From Micavibrio sp. UBA6212 (lineage in GTDB: Bacteria; Pseudomonadota; Alphaproteobacteria; Micavibrionales; Micavibrionaceae): DNA of 64,000 bases. The notes beneath the pieces are model-generated. The model did not search any database, was not told where the DNA came from, and was given only the letters and a program-made list of their open reading frames with translations. This document shows positions 52,009-60,806 of this stretch, one piece after another; position 1 is the stretch's first letter; every line of letters begins with the position of its first letter. The position numbers and the translations under genes were made by a program. The DNA lies in the NCBI GenBank assembly GCA_002421905.1, contig DISK01000004.1, positions 1 to 64,000 on the forward strand. Direction: 5' to 3'.

Positions 52009-52956
52009 TTAACTGTTATATCGTCCCTGACGAGTGTGATCGGTTTTTAGCAACTCCAGAATATCAATCGGAGACGCAAATCCCTTGGTTAATCCGGTAA
52101 TTCCGCCCAGATTATCTGTTGGAGTCCAGCTCGATGACATGGAAGGTGCGGCGGAAGACTTAACCCGCACCCATGATTGTTGTTTCTGGTTATAAATATG
52201 GTCATACCCCTGTTTGACAGTGGCGGCGATTACATTCTGGTCAGCCACCTGATTGATCAGGTCGCTGGAATTCTCGGCGTTACAGGCAACCGCAGCATCA
52301 CTTTCGATCTGAAACTTGTTATCAAAGAATGCATAGACTTCGGCCAATGATTTTTCTTGTCCGGACTTGGTGTAAAAAACATTTTTATTGGCGGCTGCCG
52401 CTTGTGGGAAGGCATCTGCCGCACTGGCAGTCGGGTCAGATCGTAAAGCCTTCAGGAATTTTCCGGCACCCCCGGGGCCCATAAAATGCGCCATATAAAG
52501 TTCGGTTGACCCAATATCTCCCCCGACACAATTTTCCAGATAATTTTTATTCTCGGAAGCTAATTCTCCGGCCATTAACGAACATATTTCCGGATTGTTT
52601 CTCAAACTCAGAATTTCGGATTTGGTTTGCTTGCTGGATACCTTGCCGGTATCGCTGATCTGGTCGGCATATTGGGACAGTCCGTATTTGTCGCCATACC
52701 TGTTCACCATACTAAGCCATGTGGAATCAATAAACTGGTAAAGGCCAGTGGCAGAACTGGTTCCGGCCTTGGCATCACTTTTGAAAGAGCTTTCGACTTG
52801 GGCTTGCTGTAACAGATACGAAAAATCCACGCCGGTTTTGGTGCTGGCGGTTTGGATGGCAGAGGCAATTTTTGCCCCGGCCTTGCTTTTTAAGGCTTCC
52901 AGATTGCTGGAAATGCTTGAATTTTGTCCTGTCAGCATAAAAATAAACCCTTTCAT
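52009..52956 (-). CDS. Lytic transglycosylase-like protein (SLT fold)
   Basis: This protein of about 315 residues has an SLT/lysozyme-like domain near residues 45-110. The catalytic Glu is in QAQVESSFKSDAKAGTS, followed by ATGLYQFIDSTWLSM, typical of family 1 transglycosylases. An ATG at 52956 with AGG six bases upstream is preferred; ATG at 52938 (MLTGQNSSI) is an alternative. There is no clear signal peptide, so export may use another route, as for flagellar-type muramidases. The C-terminal third is not assigned. Confidence 0.75.
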   Translation of the reverse strand: MKGFIFMLTGQNSSISSNLEALKSKAGAKIASAIQTASTKTGVDFSYLLQQAQVESSFKSDAKAGTSSATGLYQFIDSTWLSMVNRYGDKYGLSQYADQISDTGKVSSKQTKSEILSLRNNPEICSLMAGELASENKNYLENCVGGDIGSTELYMAHFMGPGGAGKFLKALRSDPTASAADAFPQAAAANKNVFYTKSGQEKSLAEVYAFFDNKFQIESDAAVACNAENSSDLINQVADQNVIAATVKQGYDHIYNQKQQSWVRVKSSAAPSMSSSWTPTDNLGGITGLTKGFASPIDILELLKTDHTRQGRYNS

Positions 52957-53035
52957 AAATACCTGTTGCAAAGCCCGTGCCAGTAGCCAAGAATAGGGTA
53001 AATGATGCAAATCAATACATTAAGGAAACTCACCT

Positions 53036-54673
53036 ATGCCTGATTATACCCCACCGATCCAAGATATGCTGACCCTGCTGGAAAAAGTTACCCCCTTGGC
53101 TGATCTGGGACGGGATGATCTGGATCTGGGCATGGCCGAAGCCATTTTGGAAGAAGCCGGAAAACTGGCAGGGGATGCCATCGCACCTTTGAATGAAACA
53201 GGGGACAGGTTGGGCGCAATTTGCGAAAATGGATCGGTTAAAACCGCAACAGGCTTCAAGGATGTTTATAAACAATATACTGACGGCGGATGGAACGCGG
53301 TTCCGTTTGACCCCGCATATGGCGGACAAGGGTTGCCATGGTTGATGTCATTTCCCATTCAGGAAATGTGGCAATCGGCCAGCCTGTCTTTTGGTCTTTG
53401 CCCGCTGCTCAATCAAGGCGCGGTTGAGGCAATCTCCACACACGGAACTCCGGAACAAAAAGAATTCTATTTGCCCCGTTTGATTTCAGGGGAATGGACA
53501 GGGACAATGAACCTGACCGAGTCAGGCGCAGGGTCAGATTTGGCTTTGATCCGCACTAAGGCAGAACGCAATCAAGGCGGAACCTATCGCATTTCGGGGC
53601 AAAAGATTTTTATCACCTATGGCGATCACGATATGGCGGGCAATATCATTCATCTGGTGCTGGCGCGATTGCCTGACGCACCGGAAGGGGTGAAGGGGAT
53701 CTCGCTTTTTATCGTGCCAAAATTTCTGACAGACGGTTCGCTCAACGATGTAACATGCGTGGGGGTTGAACATAAACTCGGGATTCATGCCTCGCCGACT
53801 TGCACCATGCAATTCGGGGATAACGGCGGCGCGCTTGGCTATCTGGTGGGTGAAGAAAATCAGGGTCTGAAATATATGTTCACCATGATGAACAACGCGC
53901 GTTTGTCCGTCGGGTTGCAAGGTGTGGCGCTGGCTGAACGGGCGACACAAGCCGCGCTTGATTATGCATCCGATCGCAAACAGGGCAAACCATTTTCCGG
54001 GGGCGATACCACAACCATCAATCATCATCCGGATGTCAAACGGATGCTGCTCTCTATGCAATCATTGACGTTGGCAGGGCGGGCGCTGACCTATCAGGCG
54101 GCGTTTTATCTGGATAAAGCGGCAAGCGGAGATGTCTCGGCACAATTGCGTGTTGATCTTTTGACGCCGATTGTCAAATCATGGTGTACCGACCTTGCGG
54201 TCGAAGTGGCCTCGACCGGAGTTCAGGTTCATGGCGGCATGGGCTTTATCGAAGAAACCGGAGCGGCACAATTCTATCGTGATGCGCGTATCTTGCCGAT
54301 TTATGAAGGAACTAACGGTATTCAGGCCAATGACCTGATGTTCCGCAAAGTACTGCGTGATGATGGGGCGGCGATGCTGGCATGGATTTCCGATCTGAAG
54401 CAAACCGACGACCAAGATATTCTGGGCATGATTGAAAATTTTGAAGACACCACGAAATTTGTTCTTGCCGCCAAATCAAACCCCGATCATGTGGCGGCCA
54501 TCGCGGTTCCTTATCTCAACTTGGCCGGAACATTGGCTGGTGCGGTGATGCTGGAAAAAATTGCGGCGTGTGACTCAACCAAATCACACCTGTTTCGTTT
54601 CTACAAAACGCACATCCTGACGCGTGGGCTGGGTTACGCTGCAACGATCCGTCAGGGAATGGAAACTGTATAG
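53036..54673 (+). CDS. Acyl-CoA dehydrogenase (DmdC-like long form)
   Basis: This 545-residue FAD enzyme oxidises acyl-CoA to enoyl-CoA. An extended N-terminal region leads to MNLTESGAGSDLALIRTKA (flavin and substrate contacts near residue 160). The catalytic base is in ILPIYEGTNGIQANDLM near 420, and GGMGFIEETG is present. The extra length over ordinary acyl-CoA dehydrogenases and the N-terminal MPDYTPPIQDM fit the group containing 3-methylmercaptopropionyl-CoA dehydrogenase; the true substrate is uncertain. Confidence 0.88.
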   Translation: MPDYTPPIQDMLTLLEKVTPLADLGRDDLDLGMAEAILEEAGKLAGDAIAPLNETGDRLGAICENGSVKTATGFKDVYKQYTDGGWNAVPFDPAYGGQGLPWLMSFPIQEMWQSASLSFGLCPLLNQGAVEAISTHGTPEQKEFYLPRLISGEWTGTMNLTESGAGSDLALIRTKAERNQGGTYRISGQKIFITYGDHDMAGNIIHLVLARLPDAPEGVKGISLFIVPKFLTDGSLNDVTCVGVEHKLGIHASPTCTMQFGDNGGALGYLVGEENQGLKYMFTMMNNARLSVGLQGVALAERATQAALDYASDRKQGKPFSGGDTTTINHHPDVKRMLLSMQSLTLAGRALTYQAAFYLDKAASGDVSAQLRVDLLTPIVKSWCTDLAVEVASTGVQVHGGMGFIEETGAAQFYRDARILPIYEGTNGIQANDLMFRKVLRDDGAAMLAWISDLKQTDDQDILGMIENFEDTTKFVLAAKSNPDHVAAIAVPYLNLAGTLAGAVMLEKIAACDSTKSHLFRFYKTHILTRGLGYAATIRQGMETV

Positions 54674-54681
54674 AAAATAGG

Positions 54682-55281
54682 TTAGTCTCCAGAGGCCGGA
54701 GAACTGGCGCCGGGGAACAATGTTTTGAAGATGCCGTTTTCCTTCAAACGTTCGATAATGCTTTGTTTGGCCAATCGGGAACCCAACTGTTTTCCGCCAT
54801 CGCATTTTGTATAGGCATTGGTCATCTGGGCTTCACGAACCATCTCGTTCTCGGTGGTATTTCTTTCGAACAACGTGGCATATTCTGACGCAAAACAATC
54901 ACAGAATTCTTTATAACTATAGGGGCGAGATAGTTTTGCCCATGACTGGCATTGTTGAACGCTAAGGCCTGCCACATCGGCGGCATTGGGGCATGATTTC
55001 TGTGCTTCAATCAACAGGGCGGTGGCATTGGGGCCATCCCCATTTTTCTGCCGCAATTCCAGAAATTTCATGCCTGTACAATCACAATCATAATAGGTGC
55101 GGGAATAACCATTACTCTTACAGGTTATTGTGACTTGTAGGGCCTCGTCAATTTGCTGGTCGGTGGGGTCGGGCAGTTTTTCTTCATAGGGAAGGTAACC
55201 ACGCGACAAAAAGCTGTCTTCGGCCAAAGCCGGAGTCAAAGCAAAAAATAAAGCAATAAGTGTCAGAAATGACAGACGCAT
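54682..55281 (-). CDS. Secreted cysteine-rich protein of unknown function
   Basis: A signal peptide (MRLSFLTLIALFFALTPALA) is followed by about 180 residues with eight cysteines, including two CxC pairs (YDCDCTG and FCDCF). They probably form disulfides in the periplasm or outside the cell. No named family is recognised. It is convergent with the acyl-CoA dehydrogenase gene and upstream of nothing in the same operon. Confidence 0.7.
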   Translation of the reverse strand: MRLSFLTLIALFFALTPALAEDSFLSRGYLPYEEKLPDPTDQQIDEALQVTITCKSNGYSRTYYDCDCTGMKFLELRQKNGDGPNATALLIEAQKSCPNAADVAGLSVQQCQSWAKLSRPYSYKEFCDCFASEYATLFERNTTENEMVREAQMTNAYTKCDGGKQLGSRLAKQSIIERLKENGIFKTLFPGASSPASGD

Positions 55282-55358
55282 GGGCTATATTATGCCGAAA
55301 AAGATTAATAAATATATAGAAACAAATAGGGTTTTTGAAAAAATGGCGGGGTGCGGCA

Positions 55359-56198
55359 TTATTTTCTGGCCGGATACCCCTTGATCGTTTCCGGAGCAAT
55401 AGACCGCAACAGCTCGCGAACCTCCTGACGGGCGGAAATGGCCGACATGGTCATCTTGTGTTCCGGATCTTCTTTCATATCCAGCAAGGTCATGCCTTTA
55501 AGAAATAATTCACGAAAAATGACCCGTTCACCAAAACCGGGAGCTAAGCGAAATCCATAAAGCTCCGAAATTTGTTCCAATAATTCTCCAACCTCCCGCT
55601 TGTTGCGGGCATCCAGAGAGGACAGGCGGTTACGCATAACGATCCAGTCCAAATTGTGCCCATCGCGGCTTTTCTTTTTCTCGCGTTGTTCCGTCACCAT
55701 TTTTGTATATATGGACGGCCCCTTGACGGCTTGTGTTCCTGAATCAATTCTGGCCAGCACATCCAGATCAATAAAGGAATCATTCATCGGGGTGATGAGA
55801 GTATCGGCGTAAGAATGTGCCAACTGTCCCAGATAGGTGTCCGACCCCGGGGTATCAATGACGATAAAATCTGTGGCATGGGTTAATTCGTCGATCGCCA
55901 TCATGAAAAAATCATGATCCTGCTGTTCTTGCTCTTCCACCGTCGGCGCTTTTGATTTTTCAATCGGGAAATGAACAGGCGAAGGCATAGCCAGCTTGTT
56001 GCGGGCGATATATTCAAACCGGTTGGCCATATATCGGGTAAAGGTTCCTTGTCTGGCATCCAGATCAATTGTGCCGACCCGATATCCCAAACGTAACAAA
56101 CCAATACAGACATGCATGGCGGTGGTCGATTTACCCGACCCGCCTTTTTCATTGCCCAAAACGATGATATGAGCCTGTTGGGAACTGCCCGCAGTCAT
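55359..56198 (-). CDS. mipZ: Division-plane positioning ATPase MipZ
   Basis: MipZ forms a gradient from the chromosome poles in alphaproteobacteria and inhibits FtsZ away from midcell. The 279-residue MinD/ParA-like protein has Walker A GNEKGGSGKSTTAMH near 14-28, TIDLDARQGTFTRYMANR, IVIDTPGSDTYLGQLAH, TPMNDSFIDLDVL and WIVMRNRLSSLDARN. The last two are strongly characteristic of MipZ. Its ParB partner is not encoded here. Confidence 0.95.
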   Translation of the reverse strand: MTAGSSQQAHIIVLGNEKGGSGKSTTAMHVCIGLLRLGYRVGTIDLDARQGTFTRYMANRFEYIARNKLAMPSPVHFPIEKSKAPTVEEQEQQDHDFFMMAIDELTHATDFIVIDTPGSDTYLGQLAHSYADTLITPMNDSFIDLDVLARIDSGTQAVKGPSIYTKMVTEQREKKKSRDGHNLDWIVMRNRLSSLDARNKREVGELLEQISELYGFRLAPGFGERVIFRELFLKGMTLLDMKEDPEHKMTMSAISARQEVRELLRSIAPETIKGYPARK

Positions 56199-56317
56199 AA
56201 AAAGCCCTTGAAGAGAAGATAGTCAAAAACGAACTCTATTAAATCACGAAATATCAATGACATAAAGAGTGGATTTTAGGAATTCCATAGGGCAGAATGT
56301 ATCAAAAGGTGAAAAAT

Positions 56318-56566
56318 ATGAAAGATCATCAAGTCAGACAGCAACAACAGAAACGACAAATCGTTCTGCTTATTCATATCGGCTCGGTATTGGGGGGACT
56401 GTTTGGCGTGGCAATCCTGACAAACTGGGAAAATCTGGCCACAATAATGGGCTTGAATGAACAGCTCAGGCAGGTAGTCGGCGGAGCCTTCATCGTCATA
56501 TCAGCCATAGAGATAATGGTTGTCATCCCGTTCCTGAAAAAGTCGATAGATAAAAATAAAGAATAA
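56318..56566 (+). CDS. Small two-helix membrane protein
   Basis: This 82-residue protein starts at ATG 56318 with AGGTG seven bases upstream; an earlier start at 56297 is possible. There are two hydrophobic helices (VLLIHIGSVLGGLFGVAIL and GGAFIVISAIEIMVVIPFL). The N-terminal Gln- and Lys-rich stretch is polar. The function is unknown. Confidence 0.55.
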   Translation: MKDHQVRQQQQKRQIVLLIHIGSVLGGLFGVAILTNWENLATIMGLNEQLRQVVGGAFIVISAIEIMVVIPFLKKSIDKNKE

Positions 56567-56581
56567 ATTATATCCGGACGA

Positions 56582-57640
56582 TCACTCAGACTTAACTCTC
56601 TTCAATCTTTCGTGGGCCTTGATCATGGTCTGCATAAATTCCGGTGTGGCGCGGTGTCCGGCATAATGGACGAATGTGCATTTGCTGTGTGGGTGGGCGT
56701 TGTGCAGTTCATACGCCATGGTGGGGGGGCAGACAATATCATACCGTCCCTGTATAATGACAAAATCCTTAATTTGTTTGAGGGCCTGCTTGGTGTCTTT
56801 TGATTTATACCATTCTGTGGGCAAGGGGTGTTGCCTCATAAAGTAAATTTCCAAAGCTCCACGCGCGATTGTATCAAGTTTTTCGTGACGTTTCTCGGCT
56901 GCACTTTTCTTCTTTTTCTTGCCCTGTTCTGTTTGCTGTTCGGCCTTTTGTTCGGCGTCGGAAATGAAATGGACGGCAACATTTTCAAACTGGCCTTGAG
57001 CCTCGGCAACTCGTAACGCGATCTTTTGATCTTTGCCCATGATGGCTTTATACAACTTTTCCAATCGATCAAATCGCTTTGTCGAACGGGGAAGTGTTTT
57101 TAACAGCTCGGCTTCCGCTTCCGGAAAAAACAATCCCATGCGATTAATGTACCAATCAATCTCTTGCGGTGTGTGCATCCAGATGCCACCAACAGTTAAA
57201 GAACGGATGGACTGCGGGTAAAACGATGCATAATAAACTGATAAACAACTGCCCCATGAATAACCGCACACATGCCAATGGCGAAGATCCAGCGCTTGAC
57301 GGATCATTTCGAAATCAGACACCAGCTTGTCCGGTGTGTTTTTGTAAAAGGCTTTTTTCCGGTCATCTGCCACATGCGGAATTGACGCACCGCACCCGCG
57401 CTGGTCAACGGCAATAATCCGGAAATATGACGGGTCATGTTGCCGGACACTTCCTGACTCGGCTTTTATTCCGCCGCCCGGGCCGCCATGGACAATCAGG
57501 ACAGGAACACCGTTGCGGTTGCCGAATTGCTGAACATACAGGGAATGGCCATCCCCGACATCAATATGTTCTGTTTTCCAAGGTTTGGTGACAGGGAACA
57601 GAACATCTTGAAGAGTGAGGCTGTTTTTAATGGAAATCAT
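56582..57640 (-). CDS. pip: Proline iminopeptidase (alpha/beta hydrolase)
   Basis: This serine peptidase removes N-terminal proline. It has about 352 residues. The oxyanion motif is VHGGPGGGIKAE, the next landmark is AVDQRGCGAS, and the nucleophile elbow is CGYSWGSCLSVYYAS near residues 108-122. The Asp and His are expected in the C-terminal QGRYDIVCPP and HYAGHRATP. I start at 57640 (MISIKNSL). It is divergent from another proline-specific peptidase gene. Confidence 0.9.
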   Translation of the reverse strand: MISIKNSLTLQDVLFPVTKPWKTEHIDVGDGHSLYVQQFGNRNGVPVLIVHGGPGGGIKAESGSVRQHDPSYFRIIAVDQRGCGASIPHVADDRKKAFYKNTPDKLVSDFEMIRQALDLRHWHVCGYSWGSCLSVYYASFYPQSIRSLTVGGIWMHTPQEIDWYINRMGLFFPEAEAELLKTLPRSTKRFDRLEKLYKAIMGKDQKIALRVAEAQGQFENVAVHFISDAEQKAEQQTEQGKKKKKSAAEKRHEKLDTIARGALEIYFMRQHPLPTEWYKSKDTKQALKQIKDFVIIQGRYDIVCPPTMAYELHNAHPHSKCTFVHYAGHRATPEFMQTMIKAHERLKRVKSE

Positions 57641-57735
57641 AGGAAATTGGCTCTCATGCATTGAGTTTTCAATCGAAACATTCTAGATTTGTTATTGTAA
57701 TCAAACAAGGCTTTTCCAAACAGGGAATAAATAAC

Positions 57736-59577
57736 ATGTTATCAACGCCAGCCGAAAAACTCTCTGCCTTGCGGGCGGAACTAAAAAACAAAAATCTTGA
57801 TGGCTTTATCGTCCCACATGCGGATGAATTTCAAAGTGAATATCTTCCCCCCAATGCCGAACGGCTGGCATGGCTTACTGGTTTTACCGGATCGTCAGGT
57901 TCTGCCGTTATTCTTCAAGACACAGCCGTGGCGATAACCAACGGAATCTATCATGTCCAGATTGGAAAACAGGTTGATCCGGACAGCTATCAAATTGTAG
58001 TGGCCGACTCATCAGATAAAAACCCTATCGGAAACTGGATTGCGGTGAACGCTGCATCAGGTTCTGTGATTGGATATGATCCGCGTTTGTTTACACGGTC
58101 GCAAATTGAAAAATATGCAGAAGAATCCACAAAGAAAAATATTAAGCTGATCCCTGTCGATCAAAATCCTCTGGACTTGATATGGGCAGATCGTCCGGCT
58201 TCCCCTTTGGGACGGGTTGATCTGTTTCCGGATGTGATCGCGGGGGCAACTTCTCACGAAAAACGCCATAAATTGGCAGCGGATTTGAAACAGGAAAAAA
58301 TTTCATCCGTGGTGATAACACAAGCTGATTCCATTTGCTGGCTGCTGAATGTAAGGGGCAGCGATATCGCCTATAACCCGTTGGTGTTATCCAATCTCAT
58401 CTTGCATGATGATGGCTCGGTTGACTGGTATGTCGATCGTCGCAAAGTCCCGTCCCATGTGCCTGCGGCATTGGGTGGCGAGGTGAGGCTTCATGCGCCG
58501 GAAAATTTTGAAAAAGATTTGACTGGTCTAAAAGGGGCGGTACAGGTTGATCCGCAACGCTCCTCTCTGGTGGCGGAAACCATTTTGAAAAAAGCGGGAA
58601 TTGAAACGCTAGATGGCAAAGACCCTTGCGTTCTTCCCAAATCTTTGAAAACAAAGGCCGAACAACAGGCCATCAAACAGGCACATATTCGGGATGGAAT
58701 AGCCGTCACCAAATTTTTGCATTGGCTTGATTGTCAGGATTTTTCAAAAAATATTCTAACTGAAATGGATCTGGCGGATAAACTCAAAGAGTTTCGCAAT
58801 GGTCATGCCAGCTATCTGGGGCCAAGCTTTAATACCATCAGCGGTTGGGCGTCTAACGGCGCGGATGTTCATTACCATGTGACGGCGCAAAGCAATCAAC
58901 AAATCACAGGAGATAATCTTTATCTGGTGGATAGTGGAGGCCAATACGAATATGGCACCACCGATATTACGCGCACGATTGTGATCGGGGATATAAACGA
59001 AGATACAAAAGATTCGTTTACGCGTGTTTTGAAAGGTCATATCGCTGTGGCCTCTGCGGTGATGGACGACACATTCGACGGAGCGTCTCTTGATGAATTG
59101 GCGCGCGCGTCCCTGATTGAAAATGGAAAAAATTATAGCCACGGAACAGGACACGGGGTCGGATGTTATCTCGCGGTTCATGAAGAAACCACCTACATCT
59201 CTCCGGGGAGCAAGGGGCTGACCTTTAAGCCCGGCATGGTGCTCTCCAACGAACCCGGCTATTACCTCAAAGATCATTATGGGATCAGGCACGAAAACCT
59301 GATGCTATGTCAGGAACGGGATGACGGGAAATTATACTGGGAAACGATTACCTTGGTGCCGTTTGATTTGCGGGGCGTGGACTGGAAGCTGATTGACCCT
59401 CCGGAAAAAGACTGGCTAAGATCCTACCACACCCATGTTTTTGAAACACTTTCGCCTTATCTTCTCTCTGAAGAGCTGGATTGGCTGCGCGAGGTTTGTT
59501 TTTCATATTTAGGGGATGAGGGGTCCCATCCTTCAATTACCATGGGAAAAATCGGTTCTCCCCCCTCAATGGGTTAG
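57736..59577 (+). CDS. pepP: Xaa-Pro aminopeptidase (M24B)
   Basis: This 613-residue metallopeptidase releases N-terminal residues before proline. It has two creatinase-like N-terminal domains, then the pita-bread catalytic domain with metal ligands in LVDSGGQYEYGTTDITRT (two Asp), GTGHGVGCYLAVHEE (His), SNEPGYY (Glu) and IRHENLMLC (Glu). The three-domain, 600-residue form is the cytosolic eukaryote/proteobacterial type. The ATG at 57736 gives the conserved start. Confidence 0.92.
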   Translation: MLSTPAEKLSALRAELKNKNLDGFIVPHADEFQSEYLPPNAERLAWLTGFTGSSGSAVILQDTAVAITNGIYHVQIGKQVDPDSYQIVVADSSDKNPIGNWIAVNAASGSVIGYDPRLFTRSQIEKYAEESTKKNIKLIPVDQNPLDLIWADRPASPLGRVDLFPDVIAGATSHEKRHKLAADLKQEKISSVVITQADSICWLLNVRGSDIAYNPLVLSNLILHDDGSVDWYVDRRKVPSHVPAALGGEVRLHAPENFEKDLTGLKGAVQVDPQRSSLVAETILKKAGIETLDGKDPCVLPKSLKTKAEQQAIKQAHIRDGIAVTKFLHWLDCQDFSKNILTEMDLADKLKEFRNGHASYLGPSFNTISGWASNGADVHYHVTAQSNQQITGDNLYLVDSGGQYEYGTTDITRTIVIGDINEDTKDSFTRVLKGHIAVASAVMDDTFDGASLDELARASLIENGKNYSHGTGHGVGCYLAVHEETTYISPGSKGLTFKPGMVLSNEPGYYLKDHYGIRHENLMLCQERDDGKLYWETITLVPFDLRGVDWKLIDPPEKDWLRSYHTHVFETLSPYLLSEELDWLREVCFSYLGDEGSHPSITMGKIGSPPSMG

Positions 59578-59649
59578 ACAAAGCCTTTCGGATCGGTATA
59601 GTGGCCCATCCGAAAAATTTAGTGAATTGAGTGAAAGAGGCGAAAAGTC

Positions 59650-60135
59650 ATGGCTGGAAGTTTGAATAAAGTAATGTTGATTGGAAATTTGGGGAACGAA
59701 CCGGAAATTCGCAACATGACAAGCGGAGATGAGGTTGCAAGTTTTTCGGTGGCCACATCCGAGAGCTGGAAAGATAAAGCCTCTGGCGAGCGCAAAGAAC
59801 GCACCCAATGGCACAAGGTTGTCATTTTCAATTCGGCATTGGTGAATGTAACTCGTAATTACCTGCACAAAGGCTCGAAAGTATTTATCGAAGGCCAACT
59901 GGAAACCCGCAAATGGACAGATAAAGACGGTCGCGACCAATACACCACCGAGGTGGTGTTGCGCCCGTATCGTGGTGAATTGACCATGCTGGACTCTAAA
60001 GGAAGCAGCTCCGCTTCCAATGACAGTTACGGTGAATCTTCATCCTCCGGTGGCAACTATTCGTCTGGCCCGTCCTATGGTGGTTCTGCTGCGGCCTCAC
60101 CGGTTGATGAACTGGCGGATGATATCCCGTTCTGA
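59650..60135 (+). CDS. ssb: Single-stranded DNA-binding protein
   Basis: This 161-residue OB-fold protein coats single-stranded DNA. The start is MAGSLNKVMLIGNLGNEPEI, the OB fold spans about 1-110, a Ser- and Gly-rich linker follows and the acidic tip ends DDIPF, the docking site for partner proteins. GAGGCGAAA precedes the ATG. Confidence 0.97.
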   Translation: MAGSLNKVMLIGNLGNEPEIRNMTSGDEVASFSVATSESWKDKASGERKERTQWHKVVIFNSALVNVTRNYLHKGSKVFIEGQLETRKWTDKDGRDQYTTEVVLRPYRGELTMLDSKGSSSASNDSYGESSSSGGNYSSGPSYGGSAAASPVDELADDIPF

Positions 60136-60170
60136 TCCTGAAGACTTAAAAACTGAAAGAGAGTGGTGTG

Positions 60171-60695
60171 ATGACCAGAATGACAAAATACGGTGTGCTG
60201 ACCTTATCCCTTGGTATGGTCATGGCCTTTGGCGGCGTTTTGATATCACATCCTTCCTTTGCCGAAGAGTCTGTGACATCTGAGGCGCCTGCCGATGATT
60301 ACAAGGAACGTCTGGCGCTTTCGCGTGAGTTGCACGATGTTCGGCGGGTTAAGGAACATATCTTGCAGGATATTGATAATATTGCGCAATCTTTGCCCTT
60401 TGCCGAACGGGAAGATTTCAAAAAATATATCGAACTGAATGTGGATTTTGACAAGCTAGAAGACGAATCGATCAAAATATCGGCCGATTTGTACACTGTG
60501 CCGGAATTCAAAGCCATGCTGGCCTATTTCGGGTCAAAAGAAGGGCGTGCGGCTGAAGAAAAATCGGCTCGTTATGGCGCTCAATTCGGGCCAAAAATTC
60601 AGGAACAGATTGATAAGGCCTTGATGGCATCCAAGTTTGAAAACACTAATCAGCTGCCTCGTTCGTTGCCAAATATCGATATGTTGGGCAAATAG
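60171..60695 (+). CDS. Periplasmic DUF2059-like protein
   Basis: This protein of 174 residues has a signal peptide of about 29 residues (ends PSFA). A helical domain contains YTVPEFKAMLAYFGSKEGRA near 108-127, the DUF2059 hallmark. The function is unknown. The start could be the GTG one codon earlier. It ends before a terminator. Confidence 0.75.
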   Translation: MTRMTKYGVLTLSLGMVMAFGGVLISHPSFAEESVTSEAPADDYKERLALSRELHDVRRVKEHILQDIDNIAQSLPFAEREDFKKYIELNVDFDKLEDESIKISADLYTVPEFKAMLAYFGSKEGRAAEEKSARYGAQFGPKIQEQIDKALMASKFENTNQLPRSLPNIDMLGK

Positions 60696-60717
60696 CAGAA
60701 ATAGGGCGTATAATCCC

Positions 60718-60757
60718 AAAAAACAGGGTCTTTCAGCTTGCTGAAAGGCCCTGTTTT
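60718..60757 (+). terminator. Terminator before gyrA
   Basis: AAACAGGGTCTTTCAGC and GCTGAAAGGCCCTGTTTTT form a long stem with one mismatch, followed by T residues. It ends the ssb-DUF2059 transcript. Confidence 0.85.
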
Positions 60758-60806
60758 TGATAGAAAAAACACTATATTTCTCGATAAAAATGAAGTGAGT
60801 TTTTCC

